Assembly: GCF_043780375.1 (NCBI RefSeq)
Contig: NZ_JAYWCU010000069.1
Location: forward strand, 17,829 to 81,828
Direction: 5' to 3'
From: Emticicia sp043780375
GTDB lineage: Bacteria > Bacteroidota > Bacteroidia > Cytophagales > Spirosomataceae
DNA length: 64,000 nucleotides
Below, in pieces: positions 31,058-39,200 of the stretch. The notes below the pieces were generated by a model. The model searched no databases. It was not told the origin of the DNA and saw only the letters and a program-made list of their open reading frames with translations. Every line of letters starts with the position of its first letter. The stretch's first letter is position 1. Position numbers and translations under genes: made by a program.

Positions 31058-33085
31058 ATGAAACTCATAAAAGTAGCAGCAGGCACACTGAACCAAACTC
31101 CTTTAGCTTGGGAACAAAACCAAAAAAATATTTTAGATTGTATAAAAGAAGCTGATAGTCAAGATATTAGCTTATTATGCTTACCCGAATTGTGCATTAC
31201 AGGCTACGGCTGTGAAGATGCATTTTACTCGTGGGATTTGGTTGAACAAGCAAAAGAAAGTCTTTTGGAAATTGTTCAACACACCGCAGGCATGATTGTT
31301 TCGGTAGGTTTGCCGATTCGATTTAACAATAAAGTTTATAATACTGCTTGTTTGATTGCCAATAAAAAGATTTTAGGTTTTGTTTGTAAGCAGCATTTTC
31401 CAAATTATGGCGTTTTCTACGAAGACCGTTGGTTTCATCGTTGGCAAGCAGGTGTGAGAGATGAAATCGAAATTGATGAATTCAAATATCCAATCGGAGA
31501 TTTAGTTTTTGAATTGGATGGCGTTCGCATCGGATTTGAGATTTGTGAAGATGCTTGGGTGGCAAATCGTCCAGGAAGAGTGATGTTCGATAGGGGAGTA
31601 GATATTATTCTGAATCCGAGTGCAAGTCCGTTTACTTTTTCAAAATTTATGACCCGTGAGCGTTTGGTGATTGATGGCAGTCGCTCGTTTGCATGTAGTT
31701 ATATTTATACAAATTTATTAGGAAATGAATCAGGTCGTTTGATTTTTGATGGCGATGCAATGATTGCTTCCGATGGGAATTTATTAGTTTCTTCGCCAAG
31801 ATTTGGCTATGCCGATTTTTATGTAACCTCTGCTATAATTGATGTTGAAGCCCCAAAAATAAATCAATCACAAGTAAAATCCCCCATTTCACAAGGAAAC
31901 TGGAAGGTTTTATCGCTTTTTGATTTTCCAGAAATAAAACCAGTTGCCTTCCAAACTGCCGAATTAGAGAAATTTGAACGAGGTGGATTCTTGAAAGAAG
32001 AAGAATTTGCCCGTGCCGTAAGTTTGGCATTGTTTGATTATTTACGTAAATCTCGTTCGCAAGGTTTCACCGTTTCGTTGTCGGGTGGAGCAGATTCTTG
32101 TGCTTGCGTAGCTTTGTGTGGTTTGATGATTCGATTGGCTGATGAAAGCATAGGTTTAGATGCTTTCAAGAAAAAACTTTCTCACATCAAAAAAATCCAA
32201 GACTGCACAACAGTTGAGCAAATTGCTCAACAAATGATTCATAGCATTTATCAAGGCACAGAAAATAGCTCGACTGATACCTACGAATCGGCAGAAAGTT
32301 TGGCAAAAAACATCGGTGCAACATTCTATAATGTCAATATCAACGGGCTCGTAGAAACGTATAAAGACTTGATAGAAAAACAAATAGGGCGAGATTTAAC
32401 TTGGGAAACTGATGATTTGTCGCTACAAAATATTCAAGCACGAGTACGGGTTCCAAGTGTTTGGTTGCTTACCAATTTGCATAATCACTTGCTTTTAGCA
32501 ACGTCCAATCGCTCGGAAGTTGCCGTTGGTTACTGCACGATGGATGGTGACACGGCAGGAAGTATTAGCCCAATTGCAGGAATTGACAAGTTTTGGCTTA
32601 AAAAATGGTTGGTTTGGCTCGAAACAGTTGGCTGTGATGTGAAAGGAAAGTATATCAAAATTGAAGGTTTAAACAAAGTAAATAATCTTCAACCAACAGC
32701 CGAATTGCGACCTTTGGCAACCAAGCAAACCGACGAAAAAGACTTAATGCCTTATGAAGTTTTAAATGCTATTGAAGGATTAGCGATTAGAGACAAAAAG
32801 CCTCCTCTGGAATGTTTATTATTTATGGAAGCACAATACTCAGGACGATATGACCAAGAAACTTTGGCTGCTTGGATTGAAAGATTTTTCAGACTTTGGA
32901 GCAGAAATCAATGGAAACGTGAGCGTTTCGCACCAAGTTTTCATTTAGATATCTATAATCTCGACCCAAGAGGCTGGTGCCGATTTCCGATTTTATCAGG
33001 TGGATTTGAGAAAGAATTAGCCGATATGAGAGAATATATAGAGAAAGGTGATAGACGAAAATCGAGGAGTAGAATTGGCTTTTGA
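31058..33085 (+). CDS. nadE: Glutamine-dependent NAD+ synthetase
   Basis: A 675-residue two-domain enzyme that makes NAD from deamido-NAD, ATP and glutamine. The N-terminal nitrilase-type amidase (about 1-270) has the Glu of LCLPELCITGYG, Lys in CKQHFPNYGVFYE and the Cys nucleophile in GFEICEDAW. The C-terminal ATP-pyrophosphatase domain has the PP-loop LSGGADSCA (about 344-352) and the ATSNRSEVAVGYCTMDGD block. Full length; start codon preceded by the usual TCATTCACCCATTGATTAA spacer. It stands alone. Confidence 0.95.
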   Translation: MKLIKVAAGTLNQTPLAWEQNQKNILDCIKEADSQDISLLCLPELCITGYGCEDAFYSWDLVEQAKESLLEIVQHTAGMIVSVGLPIRFNNKVYNTACLIANKKILGFVCKQHFPNYGVFYEDRWFHRWQAGVRDEIEIDEFKYPIGDLVFELDGVRIGFEICEDAWVANRPGRVMFDRGVDIILNPSASPFTFSKFMTRERLVIDGSRSFACSYIYTNLLGNESGRLIFDGDAMIASDGNLLVSSPRFGYADFYVTSAIIDVEAPKINQSQVKSPISQGNWKVLSLFDFPEIKPVAFQTAELEKFERGGFLKEEEFARAVSLALFDYLRKSRSQGFTVSLSGGADSCACVALCGLMIRLADESIGLDAFKKKLSHIKKIQDCTTVEQIAQQMIHSIYQGTENSSTDTYESAESLAKNIGATFYNVNINGLVETYKDLIEKQIGRDLTWETDDLSLQNIQARVRVPSVWLLTNLHNHLLLATSNRSEVAVGYCTMDGDTAGSISPIAGIDKFWLKKWLVWLETVGCDVKGKYIKIEGLNKVNNLQPTAELRPLATKQTDEKDLMPYEVLNAIEGLAIRDKKPPLECLLFMEAQYSGRYDQETLAAWIERFFRLWSRNQWKRERFAPSFHLDIYNLDPRGWCRFPILSGGFEKELADMREYIEKGDRRKSRSRIGF

Positions 33086-33105
33086 TGAATTTTTGTTAGA
33101 TTTGG

Positions 33106-33286
33106 TTGATAAATCATAAAAAAATAAAAACAATTTTAGAGTTAGATGTAACGCCTAAACAAGTTGTGATGTTACAATTGGCGAAATTTTCTATGGAATG
33201 CGAAAAAATGAAGAAAAGCTAACAAAGACACTTATTCGGCTATTCAATGGGTACAACATTACCAAAGATTCTTCAAAAATATTTGA
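33106..33286 (+). pseudogene. Remnant of a small gene with a frameshift
   Basis: Downstream of nadE, an open frame reads KIKTILELDVTPKQVVMLQL, then AKFSMECEKMKKS and a stop at 33220-33222. Removing one A from the AAAA run at about 33215-33218 lets the reading continue as ANKDTYSAIQWVQHYQRFFK up to TGA at 33284. Both halves look like normal protein, but there is no ATG before the first half (only TTG at 33106) and I do not recognise the family. It is therefore most likely a broken small gene; it could also be chance. Confidence 0.35.
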
Positions 33287-33302
33287 CAAATTATGTCTAA
33301 CA

Positions 33303-33338
33303 AAAAAGCGTGCATCTCTTTCGAAATGCACGCTTTTT
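33303..33338. terminator. Bidirectional terminator between nadE and rplI
   Basis: AAAAAGCGTGCAT/ATGCACGCTTTTT, a stem of 8 GC-containing pairs flanked by A and T runs on both sides, so it can work in both directions. It lies 21 bp beyond the rplI stop. Confidence 0.85.
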
Positions 33339-33358
33339 ATATTTTCTACGCAAGAATC

Positions 33359-33802
33359 TTACGCTTCAGAAACTACGCTTACAGCAACTTTATGCTTCAC
33401 TTCTTTGTGAAGGTCAAGAATTGCTGAGAAATCACCTACAAATTTCACATCTTCCATTGCAATTTTCTTGCGGTCGATATCGAAACCTTTTTCTTTTAGG
33501 TAATCAGAAATTTGAGTGTTAGTAACACGTCCGAAAATCTTACCGCTTTCGCCAGTCTTCATCGGAATTGTGATAACCATTTCACCAATTTCTTCTGCCA
33601 TTGTTAAGGCAGCAGTTTTAATTTTTTCTGCTTTGTGGGCAGCTTGTTTAAGATTTTCTGCTAAAATCTTGCGGTTCGACTCGGAAGCTAACTGAGCAAA
33701 ACCTTGTGGAATCAGATAGTTACGAGCATAACCCGGCTTTACGGAAATCATGTCGTTCTTGTATCCAAGTCCTACAATATCAGTTTTTAATATTATGTCC
33801 AT
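33359..33802 (-). CDS. rplI: 50S ribosomal protein L9
   Basis: A 147-residue L9 with the N-terminal domain MDIILKTDIVGLGYKNDMIS VKPGYARNYLIPQG and the long connecting helix, then the C-terminal domain with GRVTNTQISDYLKEKGFDID. It helps to keep the reading frame on the ribosome. Last gene of the rpsF-rpsR-rplI operon; separated from rpsR by the repeat spacer at 33821-33900. Confidence 0.96.
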   Translation of the reverse strand: MDIILKTDIVGLGYKNDMISVKPGYARNYLIPQGFAQLASESNRKILAENLKQAAHKAEKIKTAALTMAEEIGEMVITIPMKTGESGKIFGRVTNTQISDYLKEKGFDIDRKKIAMEDVKFVGDFSAILDLHKEVKHKVAVSVVSEA

Positions 33803-33820
33803 TTTTCAATACAAATTAAT

Positions 33821-33900
33821 AATGAGTGATTGAGAGAAGGAGTGAATGAGTGATTAAGTTTGCAAAAGCAATGTTATTCACTAAATCACTAAATCGCTAA
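33821..33900. repeat. TGAGTGAATGAG inverted repeat between rpsR and rplI
   Basis: Left: AATGAGTGATTGAG and GTGAATGAGTGATTAAG; right: TTATTCACTAAATCACTAAATCGC. The arms are broadly complementary and each consists of 7-8-base near-tandem units. Same family as 5597-5634 and 22481-22571. Confidence 0.6.
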
Positions 33901-33901
33901 A

Positions 33902-34171
33902 TTATTTCAAACCATCAGCTACGAATGGCAATAAAGCCAAGTGTCTTGCTTGCTTGATGGCAACAGCCACTTTACGCTGAAATTTTAGACTATTACCTGT
34001 CAAACGACGAGGAAGGATTTTTCCTTGCTCATTCACAAATTTCAATAAGAAAGTTGCGTCTTTATAATCTACAAACTTAATACCTGCTTTTTTGAAGCGA
34101 CAATATTTTTTGCGAGCCTGGTCTTTTCTATCAACAGGGTCGTTTACGAGTGACATTGCGTTGTTTCTCAT
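33902..34171 (-). CDS. rpsR: 30S ribosomal protein S18
   Basis: An 89-residue S18, partner of S6 on the platform. The probable start is ATG 34171 (MRNNAMSLVNDPVDRKDQAR), one base after the rpsF stop, so translation is coupled. The signature KKYCRFKKAGIKFVDYKD and the end RHLALLPFVADGLK are typical. A second ATG at 34156 is possible. Confidence 0.95.
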   Translation of the reverse strand: MRNNAMSLVNDPVDRKDQARKKYCRFKKAGIKFVDYKDATFLLKFVNEQGKILPRRLTGNSLKFQRKVAVAIKQARHLALLPFVADGLK

Positions 34172-34172
34172 C

Positions 34173-34571
34173 TTAGGCTTTAGTTTCGTTTGATGCTTCT
34201 GCTTTTTCGGCAGTAGCTGGTTCAACATTTTTTCTACCAACTAAACCTTTACTACGGCGTTGGCTGTAGTCAAGGGCATATTTGTCCAATCTTGTAGTCA
34301 AATATCGCATCACACGCTCATCACGCTTGAATTCTGTTTCTAAAAGTGCAACCGTTGTAGGTGCAGCTTGGAACTGAATCAACTCATAATAGCCCGTATT
34401 CTTGTGCTGAATGGTGTAAGTTAATTTACGAAGACCCCAATGCTCTTCATGAACTATCTCGGCACCTGTGTCAGTCAATGTTTTTTTGAATTTTTCGACA
34501 GCTTCCTTTATCTGAATTTCAGATAAAACGGGAGTTAGAATGAAAACCGTCTCATACTGGTTTTGAAACAT
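34173..34571 (-). CDS. rpsF: 30S ribosomal protein S6
   Basis: A 132-residue S6, starting at ATG 34571 (MFQNQYETVFILTPVLSEIQ). The open frame extends further upstream to 34757, but that part is AT-rich junk that spans the promoter. The ferredoxin-like core (EEHWGLRKLTYTIQHKNTGY) is complete, and the last 25 residues are an Ala/Glu/Lys-rich tail. First gene of rpsF-rpsR-rplI. Confidence 0.95.
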   Translation of the reverse strand: MFQNQYETVFILTPVLSEIQIKEAVEKFKKTLTDTGAEIVHEEHWGLRKLTYTIQHKNTGYYELIQFQAAPTTVALLETEFKRDERVMRYLTTRLDKYALDYSQRRSKGLVGRKNVEPATAEKAEASNETKA

Positions 34572-34620
34572 ACTAAAACAGTGTTTAATGATAAAATTTA
34601 TTTCCTCAAAAATGAGGGTG

Positions 34621-34628
34621 CAAAGGTA
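34621..34628 (-). promoter_or_regulatory. -7 element of the rpsF operon
   Basis: The complement reads TACCTTTG, identical to the -7 element of the rplC promoter and an exact match to TAnnTTTG, followed by CACCCTCA. It lies 50 bp before the rpsF start. No strong TTTG at -33. Confidence 0.6.
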
Positions 34629-34782
34629 CGGAAAATAATGTAAAATATATAATGTAGTGTAAAAATTTTTGAAATTAGATAAGTAGCTACGGAAAACATA
34701 GTTTTTTTGAATATTAATTACAGGTATTTTCCTGTAATTTGAATTTTTAACGCTCATTTTTTTTTTATTTCATTCAAATTTA

Positions 34783-34790
34783 TACCTTTG
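34783..34790 (+). promoter_or_regulatory. -7 element of the gene at 34834
   Basis: TACCTTTG, an exact match to TAnnTTTG, 43 bp before the start codon of the secreted protein. The -33 position is T-rich but has no TTTG. Confidence 0.5.
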
Positions 34791-34833
34791 ATTTTCTAAC
34801 ATAATTGTTTTAAACTCTAACCTAATTAATTAC

Positions 34834-35301
34834 ATGAAAACCTATTTTGCTGCCCTTGCGTTTATTGCTTTTTCTTCATTTACTTTTGTAGCTGACAAAA
34901 CGTATGTTTGGGAGAAATACAAACTCCAGATTACTGTGCCAGATGATTTTAAAATACTTAAAAATGATGACCATGATTTTGAAATGAAAGGTGATGGAAT
35001 GGAGCTAACAATGCACATTTTTGAAAAAAACATTGCTGTCGAAGATATGGATGATGCCGTGATTGAAGGTGCTAAGGCCATGAAATTAGAAGAAATTGAT
35101 GCCGAAGAAGCGATAGAAGGCGATGGCTTAGATGGCTATTATGTAGAAGGTTTAAAAGACGGACATCGAGTGATGTTTGCAGGTATGATTGACCCTAAAA
35201 GCCGTACAAACTTTTTCTTGGTAATTATTTTTGCCGATAGAGATAAGCAAGCAGAAGCAGATGCAGAGGAAATTTTAGCGAGTGTGATGAGCATGAATTA
35301 A
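34834..35301 (+). CDS. Secreted acidic protein of unknown function
   Basis: A 155-residue protein with a signal peptide (MKTYFAALAFIAFSSFTFVA, cleavage near residue 20) and a strongly acidic mature part rich in Asp and Glu (for example AVEDMDDAVIEGAKAMKLEE and EEIDAEEAIEGDGLDG). Alternating strands (YKLQITVPDDFKIL, MELTMHIFEK, GHRVMFAGMIDP, NFFLVIIFAD) suggest a small alpha/beta fold like those of PsbP/DUF-type stress proteins, but I cannot name a family. It has its own promoter and shares a terminator with the convergent next gene. Confidence 0.75.
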   Translation: MKTYFAALAFIAFSSFTFVADKTYVWEKYKLQITVPDDFKILKNDDHDFEMKGDGMELTMHIFEKNIAVEDMDDAVIEGAKAMKLEEIDAEEAIEGDGLDGYYVEGLKDGHRVMFAGMIDPKSRTNFFLVIIFADRDKQAEADAEEILASVMSMN

Positions 35302-35333
35302 TGTACAACAGATTAGGAAACTCATCGTACAAA

Positions 35334-35374
35334 ACAAAAGAACTGTGGGAACTTCTCACAGTTCTTTTGTTTTT
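35334..35374. terminator. Bidirectional terminator
   Basis: ACAAAAGAACTGTG and its exact complement CACAGTTCTTTTGT around a 9-base loop, with T-rich sequence after the right arm and A-rich before the left. It serves the secreted-protein gene (plus) and overlaps the 3' end of the convergent gene at 35356. Confidence 0.8.
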
Positions 35375-35805
35375 GGTAAATCTTTCATTTGTTGAAAAGT
35401 GCCATTGTTAAAGTCTATTTCAAAGCAAAAAGTGCTTAAACCATTGGTAATCACTACAAAAGGGCATCGTAAAGTAAGATTATATCGAGATGCCTGTTCT
35501 ATAACTGATTGATTAATTTTTACTTCAGGTGCTTTACATTCTACTAGTAGATATGGTTTGCCTTCTTGGTCGAAAACTACGATGTCTGAGCGTTTTTGGA
35601 GGCGATTATAGCTCAAACCCCCTTCGAGACGAATAAGGCTTTTAGAATAAGCATAGTGTTTTTCAAGTAAATGGATGAAGTGCTGTCTTACCCATTCTTC
35701 GGGGGTCAGTAATAAGTATTTCTTACGTATTGGGTCGAAAATATAGTTTTTCCCCTCAATTTCTTTAGTTTTGTAATCATAAGATGGAAGGTTGAGCGTA
35801 GTCAT
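35356..35805 (-). CDS. Stand-alone HsdR N-terminal-like PD-(D/E)xK protein
   Basis: A 149-residue protein that matches the N-terminal nuclease domain of type I restriction HsdR subunits (HSDR_N_2 family), which in Bacteroidota is widely found alone. The nuclease core is visible: Asp74 in RSDIVVFDQEGKPYLLVECK, then Glu89 and Lys91 of the ExK motif, and a C-terminal FVVITNGLSTFCFEIDF segment. No helicase or methylase gene is near, so a restriction role is not supported; DNA binding or repair is possible. Monocistronic. Confidence 0.8.
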   Translation of the reverse strand: MTTLNLPSYDYKTKEIEGKNYIFDPIRKKYLLLTPEEWVRQHFIHLLEKHYAYSKSLIRLEGGLSYNRLQKRSDIVVFDQEGKPYLLVECKAPEVKINQSVIEQASRYNLTLRCPFVVITNGLSTFCFEIDFNNGTFQQMKDLPKTKEL

Positions 35806-35924
35806 TCTTGATTTAATTGGTAACAGGAACTATTTGGATAGTTTTTGGCTTTAAATCTCTAATATGCTCATGGCTGGTGTAAACAATGCCACAGCATTTT
35901 ATAACAAATTTACGTCATAAGATT

Positions 35925-36698
35925 ATGCAAACAAAAGAAGAAATTGTAAAAAACTGGTTGCCACGATATACAGGTACGCCTTTGGATGAATTTAAACCTT
36001 ATATATTATTAACCAATTTTGGGAACTACGTTGATATGTTCGCAAAAATGTATGGTGTTGAAGTAAGAGGTAGAGACCGAGCGATGCAAACAGCTTCGGC
36101 TGGTAATATTACCATTATTAATTTCGGAATGGGCAGTGCCGTAGCCGCTACAATAATGGATTTGCTCACGGCAATCATGCCCAAAGCAGTACTTTTCTTG
36201 GGAAAAGTAGGAGGCTTGAAGAAATCTACGAAATTAGGCGATTTGATTTTACCAATTGCGGCAATCAGAGGCGAAGGAACAAGTAATGATTATGCCCGAC
36301 CAGAGATTCCTGCTTTGCCTTCGTTTCGTTTGCAAAGAGCGGTAAGTTCGATGATAAAAAAACATGAACTCGACTACCAAACAGGTACGGTTTACACCAC
36401 CAATCGCCGAGTTTGGGAGCATGATGAAACATTCAAAGACTATCTTCGTGAGCTTCGAGTAATGGCAATTGACATGGAAACTGCTACACTTTTTATTGTA
36501 GGTTTCGTCAATGCGATTCCTCACGGAGCATTACTATTGGTTTCAGATAATCCGATGATACCTGACGGAGTAAAAACCGAAGAAAGTGATAAAAAAGTAA
36601 CCGGTGCTTTTGTAGAAAAACATTTGCAAATAGGTATTGATTCGTTAAATGAATTGGCCAACTCTGGCGAATCAGTGAAACATTTGCGGTTTGAATAA
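35925..36698 (+). CDS. amn: AMP nucleosidase
   Basis: A 257-residue enzyme of the nucleoside phosphorylase fold that hydrolyses AMP to adenine and ribose 5-phosphate. The start is placed at ATG 35925 (MQTKEEIVKNWLPRYTGTPL); an upstream in-frame ATG at 35886 would add 13 residues of poor likelihood. INFGMGSAVAATIMDLL, FLGKVGGLKKSTKLGDLILP and the substrate-binding AIDMETATLF are seen. It is the short Bacteroidota form that lacks the N-terminal domain of the E. coli enzyme. Purine salvage role (family knowledge). Confidence 0.88.
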   Translation: MQTKEEIVKNWLPRYTGTPLDEFKPYILLTNFGNYVDMFAKMYGVEVRGRDRAMQTASAGNITIINFGMGSAVAATIMDLLTAIMPKAVLFLGKVGGLKKSTKLGDLILPIAAIRGEGTSNDYARPEIPALPSFRLQRAVSSMIKKHELDYQTGTVYTTNRRVWEHDETFKDYLRELRVMAIDMETATLFIVGFVNAIPHGALLLVSDNPMIPDGVKTEESDKKVTGAFVEKHLQIGIDSLNELANSGESVKHLRFE

Positions 36699-36758
36699 AC
36701 CCAGTAATTTAATGAGTGAATGATAGAACGAATAGTAAAAAAAATATCAATAATTTTT

Positions 36759-39179
36759 ATGAAAAAAGCTATATTGGGGAGCATTAGTTTTCTTTTTTTC
36801 TTTTTAAGTCTCTCATTATCAGTTACTTACGCACAACGAAAATTTACGCTTTCAGGAGTAATTCGACAAACGAGTAATGAAAAACCGTTGCCCAGAGCAG
36901 CCATTTATGTAGATGAAACAGGATATGGTTCACTGTCTGATACACTGGGGCGATACCAAATTTTGATTCCAAAAGGTGCTTTCAATATTACAGTTACGTA
37001 TCAAGGTTTTTTTACGAAACATCAACGAGTCGATATTGATAATAATTTAATTCTGGATATTTTGATGGACGAAAAAGCCAATGATTTGGAAGAAGTGGTG
37101 GTTTCGGCAAATAGTGCTGCTCAGAATGTGAAGCGTTTAGAGACAGGCGTTACAAATTTAAGTATTAAAAATATCAAAAAATTACCAACGCTTTTGGGCG
37201 AATTAGACATTATCAAAAGCCTTTTCTCATTACCTGGGGTAGCAAGCGTGGGCGAAGGCTCTTCGGGTTTTAATGTTAGAGGTGGAAATGTGGATCAAAA
37301 CCTTATTTTGATGGACAACGCACCCATTTTTAATGCTTCGCATTTGATGGGTTTTTTCTCAGTTTTTAATCCTGATGCTTTGCGAGATATTAATTTTTAT
37401 CGAGGAGGTATTCCCGCACAATATGGCGGACGAACGGCTTCGGTGCTTAATATCAATTTGAAAGATGCCAATGCTCAACAATTTTCTATATCGGGTGGCG
37501 TGGGCTTAGTTAGTAGCCGACTGATGATTGAAGCTCCTATAGTTAAAGACCGAATGTCATTTTTTGTGGCAAGTCGCTTTTCTTATGTTGGCTATTTGTT
37601 TAAGTTAATACCTCAACAAAATATTAAAGATACTAAGGCAGATTTTTATGATATTACAGCGAAACTTGAGTTTCGGCCCACAAAGAAAGATAAAATAGCT
37701 TTTACTGGTTTCACGGGTTTCGATAAATTTAAAGTGGCAGGCGACTCATTGGCAAATCTTGAAGTAAATGCCTCATCTTCTCTTTTTGATTGGCGAACAA
37801 CCAATGCTACACTTGCGTGGGTTCATTCACATAATGCTAAATTTACCTCAAAAGTGTCAGCAGTTTACAGTAGTTACGATGCCAATATTGTCAATCCCGA
37901 CTCGGCTTTGGCTTTTAAGTTAGCTTCCAATATTGTTTACAAAAACATCAAAGCCGATTTTAACTATTTACCTTTCGACAAACAAAAAATAGACTTTGGC
38001 ATAAGTGCCATTGATTACCAGATTCAACCTGGAAAATTAAGTCCTGATAGTCCTGCTTCACAAATCAATCCTGTTACTCTACGCAACGAAAGTGCCTTAG
38101 AGTCAGCCATTTATGCCAATGATGAGATAGAAATAACAAAAAAGTTTTCGATTTTGGTAGGTTTACGCTATTCTTATTTTGGTAATAAAGGAAGGGGGTA
38201 TAGCTTTAAATACCAAGATGGTTTACCGAAAAGTAAAGAAACGATTGTTGATTCAACATTGAATGGAAAAGGTTTTTCGCAGGCTTATGGAGGTTTAGAA
38301 CCACGTTTTTCGGCAAAATATTCTTTGAATGACAATGCTTCCATCAAGTTTAGTTTGAACCGAATGAGGCAATACATTCAGTTGATTTCGAATACGACTG
38401 CTGCTTTGCCAACGGCTCGTTGGAAGTCGTCGGACAATTACATGAAACCACAAATTGCTGACCAAATTTCGATTGGTTATTTTCAAAATTTGCAGGATAA
38501 TAAAATTGAAGCTTCGATAGAGTTTTTCTATAAGAAACTAACAAATGTTAGCGATTATAAAGATGGAGCGAATCTGTTGCTTGATAAATTTCCAGAAGCG
38601 TCTATTCTACAAGGAATTGGAAGAGCTTATGGGGCAGAGCTATATATCAAGAAAAATATTGGTTTGATTACTGGTTGGTTGAGTTATACGTACTCACAAA
38701 CCGAGTTTTTGGTAAAAGGCGAACATGAAGAAGAAACAATTAATAATGGCAAATATTTTCCACCAAATTATAATAAACCACATATTTTGAACTTGATTGC
38801 AAGTTATCAGGCAACCAAACGTTTATCTTTTTCAACCAATTTTACTTATAGCACGGGTCGCCCAATTACGTATCCTACTGCCAAGATTTATGTGGGCGGT
38901 TTGGTTGTGCCATATTATGCCAATCGTAACCAAAATAATATTCCAAATTATGTACGCTTAGATTTAGCCATGAATATTGATGCCAATCCTTATAAAACGC
39001 AACGTTTCAAAGGCAGCTGGAATTTTTCGGTTTATAATGCACTCAATACCCGCAATGCTTACTCGATTTTCTTCCGAACCAAAAGTCGTTATGTACAATA
39101 TTACAATCGGGTAGATATTTACAAATTATCAATCTTAGGCTCAATGATTCCTTCGATTTCTTATAATTTTAAATTTTAG
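36759..39179 (+). CDS. TonB-dependent receptor with carboxypeptidase-like N-terminal domain
   Basis: An 806-residue outer-membrane receptor starting at ATG 36759 (MKKAILGSISFLFFFLSLSL), with signal peptide to about residue 26 (TYAQ). A carboxypeptidase regulatory-like domain follows (FTLSGVIRQTSNEKPLPRAA), then the plug with LDIIKSLFSLPGVASVGEGS, GFNVRGGNVDQNLILMDNAP and VFNPDALRDINFYRGGIPAQYGGR, and a barrel ending in MIPSISYNFKF. It is followed at 21 bp by two DUF4249 lipoproteins, the usual partner family for this receptor type. Substrate unknown. Confidence 0.9.
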   Translation: MKKAILGSISFLFFFLSLSLSVTYAQRKFTLSGVIRQTSNEKPLPRAAIYVDETGYGSLSDTLGRYQILIPKGAFNITVTYQGFFTKHQRVDIDNNLILDILMDEKANDLEEVVVSANSAAQNVKRLETGVTNLSIKNIKKLPTLLGELDIIKSLFSLPGVASVGEGSSGFNVRGGNVDQNLILMDNAPIFNASHLMGFFSVFNPDALRDINFYRGGIPAQYGGRTASVLNINLKDANAQQFSISGGVGLVSSRLMIEAPIVKDRMSFFVASRFSYVGYLFKLIPQQNIKDTKADFYDITAKLEFRPTKKDKIAFTGFTGFDKFKVAGDSLANLEVNASSSLFDWRTTNATLAWVHSHNAKFTSKVSAVYSSYDANIVNPDSALAFKLASNIVYKNIKADFNYLPFDKQKIDFGISAIDYQIQPGKLSPDSPASQINPVTLRNESALESAIYANDEIEITKKFSILVGLRYSYFGNKGRGYSFKYQDGLPKSKETIVDSTLNGKGFSQAYGGLEPRFSAKYSLNDNASIKFSLNRMRQYIQLISNTTAALPTARWKSSDNYMKPQIADQISIGYFQNLQDNKIEASIEFFYKKLTNVSDYKDGANLLLDKFPEASILQGIGRAYGAELYIKKNIGLITGWLSYTYSQTEFLVKGEHEEETINNGKYFPPNYNKPHILNLIASYQATKRLSFSTNFTYSTGRPITYPTAKIYVGGLVVPYYANRNQNNIPNYVRLDLAMNIDANPYKTQRFKGSWNFSVYNALNTRNAYSIFFRTKSRYVQYYNRVDIYKLSILGSMIPSISYNFKF

Positions 39180-39200
39180 CAGATAAAACCCACGACAATA

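Noticed and set aside
35356..35805. A type I restriction system
   Set aside because: Only the N-terminal nuclease-like domain of HsdR is present; no hsdM, hsdS or helicase part lies within the window.
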